From Alphaproteobacteria bacterium (GTDB lineage: Bacteria; Pseudomonadota; Alphaproteobacteria; Rs-D84): 64,000 nucleotides of DNA. The position numbers were made by a program, and so were the translations under genes. Location of the stretch: contig JAKSTC010000001.1 of NCBI GenBank assembly GCA_024402765.1, positions 67,170 through 131,169 on the forward strand, written 5' to 3'. Position 1 is the first letter of the stretch. Every line of letters begins with the position of its first letter. This document shows, in pieces, positions 27,642 through 33,906 of this stretch. The notes below the pieces were generated by a model. That model saw only the letters and a list, made by a program, of their open reading frames with translations, was not told where the DNA came from and made no database searches.

Positions 27642-27866
27642 TTTCCTTTCGTCCCCCCACAGGTTTTAATCTTTGGTGGTGGCGTATAAATGCGTGGAAA
27701 TACGCCACCAAAAAAACCGCAACATTTGTTAGCGGTTGGAGGTTCAAGACTATAATTTTCGAAAAATAGCGGGTTTATTTAGATATATCACCGCCCTCCA
27801 ACCCACAGTTGGAGATATATTTTTACACCCACACGGGCAACGAAAATTCAGAGGTCTTGACGCCCC
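27642..27866 (-). ncRNA. Structured 5' leader RNA, copy 1 (candidate cis-regulatory RNA)
   Basis: This 225-base element fills the space upstream of tip-variable protein 1, up to the AAAGGAAA ribosome-binding site. Helices in window coordinates: P1 27744-27750/27854-27860; P2 27754-27761/27841-27848; P3 hairpin 27827-27838; P4 27796-27802/27808-27814; P5 27769-27772/27791-27794; P6 27715-27720/27732-27737; P7 27677-27686/27701-27710. P2, P3, P5, P6 and the inner part of P6 differ in sequence from the copy at 33.6 kb yet stay paired. A second possible helix, 27734-27742 with 27795-27803 (9 bp), competes with P4 and P6. It matches no riboswitch class that I recognise. Confidence 0.75.
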
Positions 27867-27964
27867 AACAACATCTTCATGCTGTCAAACAATAGGTTAA
27901 ACAAAAAAACATTTTGTTTCAATATAAAAATATCTTTACATATACGCGCATCGGGTATAAATTT

Positions 27965-28540
27965 ATGCCCATGACAAATTTACAAGATTCTGAATTTATA
28001 AAAAGATTAAATGTCCACCTGAATAATGGTGGCGTTATCGCATTTCCAACAGATACTGTGTGGGGGTTGGGCGCGTTGCCAAACCAAAATGGTGCAGACG
28101 CATTATTTGAAATAAAACAACGTCCGCACGAAAAACACCTTATAATTATGTCTGATGCATTGGAACATATAAAACCGTATATGAAAAATTATCCGGAAAG
28201 CGCATTTGATTTGGCAAAAAAGTATTGGCCGGGCGCATTAACGATTGGCGTGCCTGTCGCAGACACAAACACTATGTCATTTGGTGGCGTGCGTATCCCG
28301 AATTACAAACCGTTTCATGAACTGTGTGCGGTGATTAACGGTCATTGTTTGGCGACAACATCTGCGAACATATCAGGAATGACACCATTACAAAATGCCG
28401 ATGAAATTCGTGCACAATTTCCAGATATTATTGTAGTGGATAACGCATTTGAAAAAATGGGTGGTGCGCCGAGTACTGTTGCAATTTTATCAGATGATAA
28501 AATTAACATTGTTCGTCAGGGTGCTGTTGTCATCGAATAA
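27965..28540 (+). CDS. tsaC: Threonylcarbamoyl-AMP synthase (Sua5/YciO/YrdC family)
   Basis: About 190 residues from the ATG at 27965 (a second ATG lies at 27971). The YrdC signature is clear: GGVIAFPTDTVWGLG, KQRPHEKHLIIM, YWPGALTIGV and LATTSANISG. TsaC/Sua5 enzymes make threonylcarbamoyl-AMP from threonine, bicarbonate and ATP for the t6A modification at tRNA position 37. It lacks the C-terminal Sua5 domain, so it is TsaC-like. A YciO-type paralogue is possible. It ends at a hairpin shared with the convergent next gene. Confidence 0.88.
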   Translation: MPMTNLQDSEFIKRLNVHLNNGGVIAFPTDTVWGLGALPNQNGADALFEIKQRPHEKHLIIMSDALEHIKPYMKNYPESAFDLAKKYWPGALTIGVPVADTNTMSFGGVRIPNYKPFHELCAVINGHCLATTSANISGMTPLQNADEIRAQFPDIIVVDNAFEKMGGAPSTVAILSDDKINIVRQGAVVIE

Positions 28541-28562
28541 AAAATGCCCAAATGGGCATTTT
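28541..28562. terminator. Bidirectional terminator after tsaC
   Basis: AAAATGCCC/GGGCATTTT (28541-28549 with 28554-28562), loop AAAT, followed by a T-rich run on the plus strand. It lies between convergent tsaC and the 28563-29084 gene. Confidence 0.85.
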
Positions 28563-29084
28563 TTATTTTTTATTACTTTTTTTTGCATGCTTTCTTTTTG
28601 GAATTGGTTTTGGTTCATACTCATCTTCATATTCCAAATCATCATCATCAAAGTCATCATCTAGTTCTAAACTAAATTCAAAATTCCCAGACAAAATATC
28701 CTGTATCGCTTTGCGAAACTTTGGATGATTTGATGAATATTTTTTTAGTCCTGCCAATGCCGCCGCCGCAATATATTTTTCAATATCTTCGCGTGATACA
28801 TGTTTATTAATACCATCACGAACATGCGACATCATATCGGCAACCGCGCCACGCGCACGCCGCCAAAAGCGATGCTTACGCGCCCGAATAATTGCACGCA
28901 CCCACATGCAAATTAAAAACACTAATAACGGAATAATTACAACCGCGACAAAGTAACGCATCCAATCTTGGCATACAGTTGTCCCCAGCAAAGGAACGCA
29001 TATGCGTTGACAATGCAACAGCACAACCATAATTATTTCATACAGTGCAAATATAGTGAAACCCATTTTTAATTTGAATAACAT
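28563..29084 (-). CDS. Membrane protein of unknown function with charged C-terminus
   Basis: 173 residues with two hydrophobic segments (about 5-30 and 42-62), a basic stretch (RAIIRARKHRFWRRAR), an alpha-helical middle, a strongly acidic run near 142-155 (DDDFDDDD) and a lysine-rich end. AAGGAGATACAA precedes the ATG. It is not recognised as any family. It lies downstream of nrdG on the same strand, 69 bases apart, so it may be read from the same transcript. Confidence 0.6.
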   Translation of the reverse strand: MLFKLKMGFTIFALYEIIMVVLLHCQRICVPLLGTTVCQDWMRYFVAVVIIPLLVFLICMWVRAIIRARKHRFWRRARGAVADMMSHVRDGINKHVSREDIEKYIAAAALAGLKKYSSNHPKFRKAIQDILSGNFEFSLELDDDFDDDDLEYEDEYEPKPIPKRKHAKKSNKK

Positions 29085-29153
29085 TTGTATCTCCTTTATT
29101 TTATGCTACAAATGTTACCACAAAAACATACACACAACACTAGGAAGCAATCC

Positions 29154-29855
29154 TTATTCGCGCCACGCGACACTTTCGAACATAGAATTTATTTTTTGGC
29201 GCAATTCATCATCTGTAAAAAACTGATTACGCATCTCTGCTGTTGTTTTGTTATCATCATCTTCGAAATGCGGAATATATTTTTGCACCGCAATATTTTT
29301 AACACCGCGCCCTGCACAATCAGTGGCAATTGTTAATAAATCATCCTTGTCCACAAAACGCGGATCACAGGTTATCCGGACCTCTAAACTCTTACCCGTG
29401 GACAGCCAGAAATCTAAACTCTTGCTCATTCTATCAAATGCAATTGAATTACCGACCAGACTTTCATATTTTTCACGTGTTGCCTTATAATCAAGTCCAA
29501 TCCAATCAACAATACTGGACACAGATTTTAATAATTCTGGATAAAAACCATTTGTATGCAAACCAACAAAGAAACCTAAATCACGAACACTTTGCATATA
29601 GTCTATTGCAGGTTTCCCCTGCATTAACGCTTCGCCACCTGAAAAAACGACGGCCTCAAGCCGCCCGACCCTGCTCTGCAACCAATCGAACATTTTTACC
29701 GGGTCATATTCACCATCACCAACATCTATTAAATGAGGATTGGAACAATACCTGCACCGCAAAGGACATCCACGCAAGAACAAAACACACGCAAGTTTCC
29801 CTGGATAATCAATTGTTGTAAACGAAACTAATCCTCCGATTTGAATGTCTTTCAT
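29154..29855 (-). CDS. nrdG: Anaerobic ribonucleotide reductase activating enzyme NrdG
   Basis: 233 residues of the radical-SAM type. The CPLRCRYC motif (C-x3-C-x2-C) binds the 4Fe-4S cluster, and GGEALMQG and related segments bind SAM. It opens with GGLVSFTTIDYPGKLACVLF, typical of NrdG and related activases. It generates the glycyl radical on NrdD. Neighbours are the glycyl-radical subunit (8 bases upstream) and the large NrdD subunit, fixing the role. Confidence 0.93.
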   Translation of the reverse strand: MKDIQIGGLVSFTTIDYPGKLACVLFLRGCPLRCRYCSNPHLIDVGDGEYDPVKMFDWLQSRVGRLEAVVFSGGEALMQGKPAIDYMQSVRDLGFFVGLHTNGFYPELLKSVSSIVDWIGLDYKATREKYESLVGNSIAFDRMSKSLDFWLSTGKSLEVRITCDPRFVDKDDLLTIATDCAGRGVKNIAVQKYIPHFEDDDNKTTAEMRNQFFTDDELRQKINSMFESVAWRE

Positions 29856-29863
29856 ATTTTTAC

Positions 29864-30049
29864 TTACGCAACCTTTTTCAACAATTCACTGTGACGCAAA
29901 CCAGTTGTTAAACTATTTTGTTCTGTAAAAGTTTTTCTTTCACAAAATTCAGAATACTTGCCAATATTAAAATTAGATACTGGTCTGATAAAACCCATTG
30001 AACGGGAAAATACTTCACATTTTGTTCTTTGGCATTCACAGTTTGTCAT
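29864..30049 (-). CDS. nrdD: Glycyl-radical small subunit of class III ribonucleotide reductase (split NrdD C-terminus)
   Basis: 61 residues: RTKCEVFSRSMGFIRPVSNF, then NIGKYSEFCERKTF. This is the conserved C-terminus of class III NrdD, with the radical glycine expected in the SMGF segment (usually R-x-x-G-Y/F). The upstream NrdD ends just after its zinc finger. This frame differs from that of nrdD, and the small gene has its own ATG and an AGGAG ribosome-binding site. It is thus a separate polypeptide and not a sequencing break. Family knowledge: similar small NRDD-domain proteins occur in other alphaproteobacteria. Confidence 0.85.
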   Translation of the reverse strand: MTNCECQRTKCEVFSRSMGFIRPVSNFNIGKYSEFCERKTFTEQNSLTTGLRHSELLKKVA

Positions 30050-30073
30050 TTTTTACTCTCCTTTCTTTTTTTA

Positions 30074-32095
30074 TTAATTATTTTTATTCTGGTTTGCAGC
30101 GATTTCTGCATCGCACTTTGGGCAAAACTCATGCTTACCCGGCAAATATCCATGCTTTGGGCATATAGAAAATGTCGGTGTCAAAGTCATATATGGAATC
30201 TTGTAATTTTCAAATATGGTTCTGACGATTTTCTGTGCCGCCTCACCCGAAGAAACCGGTTCACCCATATACAAATGCAACATTGTCCCACCGGTATATT
30301 TTCTCTGCAATTCTTCCTGGTGTTCCAACGCAACAAATGGGTCATCTGTAAAGTTCACAGGTAATTGTGTAGAATTTGTATAATATGGTGCTTCGCGTGT
30401 TCCCGCCGTAATAATGTCAGGGAAATTCTTAACATCTGTTTTTGCAAAACGGTATGAACATCCTTCGGCTGGTGTCGCTTCCAGGTTATACAGGTTACCA
30501 GTTTCTTCCTGGAAGTTTGCCAAATGTTCACGGATAAAGTCCATAACATCAACGACTAACTTTTTACCAAATACAGTCGCGATATTATCTGCGCCATTTG
30601 TAAAGTTCAAAACCATTTCATTTGCACCATTAACACCAATGGTTGAAAAATGATGATTCCAATCCCCCAGATAACGTTTTGTAAATGGGTATAGTCCGCG
30701 TTCCATATTTTTGGAAATAATTTTTCTTTTAATTTCCAGCGCATCACGACCATATGTAATAAGTCTTTCCAAATCTTTGAACAAGCCTTCGCGGTCGCCC
30801 TTGTGCAAATAGCCCAACCGCGCGAGGTTAATTGTCACCACACCAATAGAGCCCGTTTTTTCCGCAGATCCAAACAAACCACCACCGCGCTTTAACAATT
30901 CCCTAACATCCAAACGCAATCTGCAACACATAGAACGCACATCTGTTGGGTTCAAATCAGAGTTTAAGAAATTCTGGAAATTTGGAATACCATACTTTGC
31001 CGCCAAATCAAACAACGGTTTAACATTTGGGTGATTCCATGGGAAATCATCTGTGATATTATATGTTGGAATTGGGAAAGTAAATGGACGTCCCTGTGCA
31101 TCACCTTCGGTCATAACTTCCAAAAATGCCTTATTAATAATATCCATTTCTTCCTGCAAATCACCATAAGTAAAGTCAACATGTTTTTTACCAACAAACG
31201 GATGTTGATCACGCAAATCTTTTGGACATGTCCAGTCAAAAGTAAAGTTAATAAACGGTGTTTGTGTTCCCCAACGACATGGCACAGCGCAATTAAATAT
31301 CAATGTCTGCATCGCATTTTTAACATCAGCATAACTCAAATTATCAATACGAACATAAGGTGCCAGGTAAGTATCAACCGAAGAAAACGCCTGGGCACCT
31401 GCAAATTCATTTTGTAATGTCCCAAGGAAATTCACCATGTGCGAAATAGCAGTCGCCATGTGTTTCGCAGGTTCACATTGCAGATATCCCGGCACACCGT
31501 TAAATCCCTCATACAATAATTCACGCAGAGACCATCCTGCACAATAACCTGTTAACCATCCTAAATCATGAATATGAATCGCTGCGGACTTATGTGCCTC
31601 TGCAATTTCTTTGGGATATAAACTAAGCCAATATTCAGCAGTCACACGTTCACTGGTACGCAAAATCAAACCACCAATAGAATAACCGATATTTGCATTT
31701 TCTTTGACACGCCAATTTGATCCACCGACATAACCATCAATAACCTCAACCGCATCCACCGATGCTTCGCGTATTTCAGTGCGTTTTTTTCGATATATAA
31801 TATATGCCTCTGCTGTCTTATACGCACGCACATCCATCAGTGTTTGCACAACGATATCTTGGACCTCTTCAACCGACGGAGTTGAATCGCCAAATTTATC
31901 ATCCAACTTTGACAAAATAATACGAACAATAGAAACCAATTGTTCATCTGTTAATTCTTTGGTAACAGCCACCGCCCCAGAAATAGCCTTGGCTATTTTA
32001 GTGGCATCAAAATCAACAGTGTTACCCGAACGCTTTTTTATCTTTTTAATACGGCAAGGCAAACTTGCAACATTTTGTAAAACTATACCTTCCAT
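30074..32095 (-). CDS. nrdD: Class III anaerobic ribonucleoside-triphosphate reductase, large subunit without glycyl-radical end
   Basis: About 673 residues from the ATG at 32095 (AAAGGAAAC upstream); a TTG at 32119 is less likely. An N-terminal ATP-cone (KKRSGNTVDFDATKIAKAI) gives allosteric control. The catalytic barrel has cysteines in FNCAVPCRWGTQTPF, and the C-terminus is a zinc finger (CPKHGY...FCPKC). The glycyl-radical tail is on the next gene. The enzyme reduces NTPs to dNTPs without oxygen. Two NrdR-type boxes lie immediately upstream. Confidence 0.94.
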   Translation of the reverse strand: MEGIVLQNVASLPCRIKKIKKRSGNTVDFDATKIAKAISGAVAVTKELTDEQLVSIVRIILSKLDDKFGDSTPSVEEVQDIVVQTLMDVRAYKTAEAYIIYRKKRTEIREASVDAVEVIDGYVGGSNWRVKENANIGYSIGGLILRTSERVTAEYWLSLYPKEIAEAHKSAAIHIHDLGWLTGYCAGWSLRELLYEGFNGVPGYLQCEPAKHMATAISHMVNFLGTLQNEFAGAQAFSSVDTYLAPYVRIDNLSYADVKNAMQTLIFNCAVPCRWGTQTPFINFTFDWTCPKDLRDQHPFVGKKHVDFTYGDLQEEMDIINKAFLEVMTEGDAQGRPFTFPIPTYNITDDFPWNHPNVKPLFDLAAKYGIPNFQNFLNSDLNPTDVRSMCCRLRLDVRELLKRGGGLFGSAEKTGSIGVVTINLARLGYLHKGDREGLFKDLERLITYGRDALEIKRKIISKNMERGLYPFTKRYLGDWNHHFSTIGVNGANEMVLNFTNGADNIATVFGKKLVVDVMDFIREHLANFQEETGNLYNLEATPAEGCSYRFAKTDVKNFPDIITAGTREAPYYTNSTQLPVNFTDDPFVALEHQEELQRKYTGGTMLHLYMGEPVSSGEAAQKIVRTIFENYKIPYMTLTPTFSICPKHGYLPGKHEFCPKCDAEIAANQNKNN

Positions 32096-32120
32096 GTTTC
32101 CTTTCCTATTTTTTGTCAAA

Positions 32121-32169
32121 ATACAACATATAGTATTGTTTTTATTTGTTCAAACACAATATATAGTAA
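32121..32169 (-). promoter_or_regulatory. Tandem NrdR boxes directly upstream of nrdD
   Basis: Two 16-base sites, ATACAACATATAGTAT (32121-32136) and ACACAATATATAGTAA (32154-32169), lie 33 bases apart start to start, about three helical turns. Both resemble the NrdR operator ACACWATATATWGTGT. NrdR represses ribonucleotide reductase genes when dATP is high; the position 26 bases before the nrdD start fits. Confidence 0.7.
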
Positions 32170-32330
32170 ATCACAAAACACAACAATAAATAAAAAGCAA
32201 AAAAATTTATTTTTTTACTTGTATTTCTGTAATAGGCACAAATCCAGTATTTTTATTTTCGTAAAGCTCCAAAAACAACACACAAAACAAAATTTTGTAT
32301 TAAAAAACCTCATCGATCCGATTCGTAAAA

Positions 32331-32378
32331 ACACAAAATATAGTTATATTTTTCGATTCGATATACTATATGTTGACA
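32331..32378 (-). promoter_or_regulatory. Second pair of NrdR-like boxes, distal nrdD promoter region
   Basis: ACACAAAATATAGTTA (32331-32346) and ATACTATATGTTGACA (32363-32378, matching the reverse orientation) are 32 bases apart, the same spacing as the proximal pair. A TATAGT -10-like hexamer on the minus strand falls inside the outer box. The sequence between the two pairs (32170-32330) shows nothing else. Confidence 0.5.
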
Positions 32379-32441
32379 AAATTGTTTTTATACAAACAAT
32401 ATTTTCAATAAACTTTTACTTCATAAAATTATAAAAAAATA

Positions 32442-32469
32442 CTTGCATTTATTAAAATGCTTGTATACT
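32442..32469 (+). promoter_or_regulatory. Promoter for tRNA-Asp
   Basis: CTTGCA (32442-32447) and TATACT (32464-32469) with a 16-base spacer. The -10 ends 16 bases before the tRNA 5' end. Confidence 0.6.
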
Positions 32470-32485
32470 ATATGCAGTGCTTTAC

Positions 32486-32563
32486 GGGGTTGTAGCTCAG
32501 CTGGTTTAGAGCGTCTGCCTGTCACGCAGAAGGTCGAGGGTTCGAGCCCCTTCAATCCCGCCA
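32486..32563 (+). tRNA. tRNA-Asp(GTC)
   Basis: A complete cloverleaf: acceptor GGGGTTG/CAATCCC with one G-T pair, D-arm GCTC/GAGC, anticodon arm TCTGC-CTGTCAC-GCAGA with anticodon GTC, and T-arm GAGGG-TTCGAGC-CCCTT, though the outermost T-stem pair is G-T. Discriminator G at 32560, followed by an encoded CCA. Confidence 0.97.
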
Positions 32564-32570
32564 GGAATTT

Positions 32571-32597
32571 AACCGCCCATCCGGGCGGTTTTTTTTT
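32571..32597 (+). terminator. Rho-independent terminator of the tRNA-Asp transcript
   Basis: AACCGCCC/GGGCGGTT (32571-32578 with 32583-32590), loop ATCC, followed by an unbroken T run. Confidence 0.92.
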
Positions 32598-32653
32598 GTG
32601 ATTCGTTTTATATTTCCCACATTCGTCATTGCGAGTTATTGCTTTTTTACTCT

Positions 32654-32757
32654 CCTTTGTCATTGCGAGGGAACGATAGTGACCGTGGCAATCCAGTAAA
32701 TACGTTTTTATACCTTATTATGACTGGATTGCTTCGCTGCGCTCGCAATGACAAAGG
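32654..32757. repeat. Palindromic interspersed repeat of the TCATTGCGAG type
   Basis: The outer arms CCTTTGTCATTGCGAG (32654-32669) and CTCGCAATGACAAAGG (32742-32757) are exact inverted repeats. The inner arms GGCAATCCAGT (32687-32697) and ACTGGATTGC (32723-32732) also pair. It has the look of a non-coding palindromic repeat that occurs scattered in several bacterial groups. A lone half-arm, CGTCATTGCGAG, lies at 32624-32635. No transposase or reading frame is inside. Confidence 0.8.
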
Positions 32758-32787
32758 GGAATAAACGAAACGCGCGGCATAAGGAAA

Positions 32788-32801
32788 CAATACTATTATT
32801 G
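32788..32801. repeat. Small tetraloop palindrome overlapping the stop codon of tip-variable protein 2
   Basis: CAATA-CTAT-TATTG, 5-bp arms and 4-base loop, overlapping the stop codon of the minus-strand gene, in the same place as the palindrome of paralogue 1. Confidence 0.4.
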
Positions 32802-33602
32802 ACCAACCGACCCAAAAATGCTCGACCGGAAATCGGAAGAGCTCCGTACGGCGCCAAAGCAGCCGGAAACACAAAGGTACGCGCAACTGTCGTCGAAGCT
32901 GTCGTAGAACACCCAACGCGAAGCAGCCGGACTTGTTATCTTGCACCAGCAATACCCGCCCTCACTACTCTGGCTAAATTCTTCAGTGGTGGTTTCACCC
33001 ATTGTACTACCAGGTGTGCTATTGCATGATGCTATACCTGTTACTTTATCACCAGTATATAATGTCGTACCCCATGTCCCGTTTTCTGTTAAGCCATAGG
33101 CGTCTGCTGCGTATGATGTACCATTATGTTTTATATAACCATATGATGTGCCATTTTGACTCACGTCTATGCACTGACTAAAGCCGATGTCGTATGTCCC
33201 AGATGGACATTGCAATGGTTCACGTGGCATTTCTTTAAACATAAACTGACCCGTTTCGCCGTTCCACACTAAATTATACTTTTTGCCGTCGGTTGGACCC
33301 GTAGGGATGTTTGGTATTGTTGGTTTGTTTGACAAATCGTTATATGAACCCGATGTTGCAACTGTCGCCAATGTGGGTTTGCCAGATAAATCAGCATATG
33401 CACCTGATGTTGCGACCGTTGATAATGATGATGGTTGAACCGCCGTTGCGCCCAATCCCGCACCAGTGCGAATCGTCGCCAGGTCGGAAATACTGTCCTG
33501 CTTTGTTGCAACAACACTATCCACATAGCCCACTGATGCAATATCTGCGTATGATGTATTACATATCGTTATTAAGCATAAAATCAAAAATATTCTTTTC
33601 AT
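32796..33602 (-). CDS. Secreted tail-fibre-like protein with variable cysteine-scaffolded tip, paralogue 2
   Basis: 268 residues from the ATG at 33602 (AAAGGAA upstream); the longer frame would translate the leader RNA. Signal peptide MKRIFLILCLITICNTSYA, then IASVGYVDSVV, a longer stalk than paralogue 1 with two fibre-type repeats (GAYADLSGKPT and GSYNDLSNKPT), the shared GKKYNLVWNGETGQFMF block, IASCNSTPG, YCWCKIT, and a 39-residue tip starting RWVFY. The tip keeps C-x3-C-x3-C and FGSVG but is two residues shorter than in paralogue 1 and differs at most other positions. The stalk repeats resemble phage tail-fibre sequences. Function unknown; surface recognition is inferred. Confidence 0.7.
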   Translation of the reverse strand: MKRIFLILCLITICNTSYADIASVGYVDSVVATKQDSISDLATIRTGAGLGATAVQPSSLSTVATSGAYADLSGKPTLATVATSGSYNDLSNKPTIPNIPTGPTDGKKYNLVWNGETGQFMFKEMPREPLQCPSGTYDIGFSQCIDVSQNGTSYGYIKHNGTSYAADAYGLTENGTWGTTLYTGDKVTGIASCNSTPGSTMGETTTEEFSQSSEGGYCWCKITSPAASRWVFYDSFDDSCAYLCVSGCFGAVRSSSDFRSSIFGSVGQ

Positions 33603-33827
33603 TTCCTTTCGTCCCCCCGGTTTTAATCCTTGGTGGTGGCGTAGAAATGCGTGGAAATACGCCACCAAAAAAACCACCGATTTGTGTCGAGTGGTTGGAG
33701 GTTCAAGACTATAATTTGAGAAAAATAGTGGGTTTATTCAGATATATCACCACCCTCCAACCGAAGTTGGAGATTTTTTACGTCCGGCACAAAACGGACA
33801 ACTCAAATTTACGGGTCTTGACACCCC
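33603..33827 (-). ncRNA. Structured 5' leader RNA, copy 2 (candidate cis-regulatory RNA)
   Basis: 225 bases, the same length as copy 1. P1 33703-33709/33815-33821; P2 33713-33720/33802-33809; P3 33782-33786/33795-33799; P4 33755-33761/33766-33772; P5 33728-33731/33750-33753; P6 33672-33677/33691-33696; P7 33634-33643/33658-33667. On the gene strand P4 is capped by UUCG between C and G, the very stable RNA tetraloop. The 3' end (GGGGGGACGAAAGGA) is identical to copy 1 and includes the ribosome-binding site. Beyond the element, 33828-33906 holds only a 6-bp hairpin (33829-33847 area) before mutL. Confidence 0.75.
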
Positions 33828-33906
33828 ATTACGGTAACCCACCGTAACAACCTTATCTTACTATATTTATGTTTTTTAAGTCCAGGGAAAAATACATTAA
33901 AAATTT

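Noticed and set aside
27642-27866. T-box or other known riboswitch in the leader (AGGGTGG-like piece)
   Set aside because: No T-box antiterminator/terminator pair or specifier loop could be drawn, and T-boxes are not typical of Proteobacteria.
32464-32480. NrdR-like box overlapping the tRNA-Asp -10
   Set aside because: Only a half-match and unpaired; the AT-rich -10 region explains the similarity.
32421-32663. 80-residue minus-strand reading frame across the tRNA-Asp gene
   Set aside because: It is the antisense of the tRNA (the GLEPSTFCVTGRRSKPAE type string is a known artefact of translating tRNA genes). No ribosome-binding site.
33603-33677. Long start of tip-variable protein 2 at 33677
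   Set aside because: The extra 25 residues translate the conserved leader RNA; the signal peptide and ribosome-binding site fix the start at 33602.
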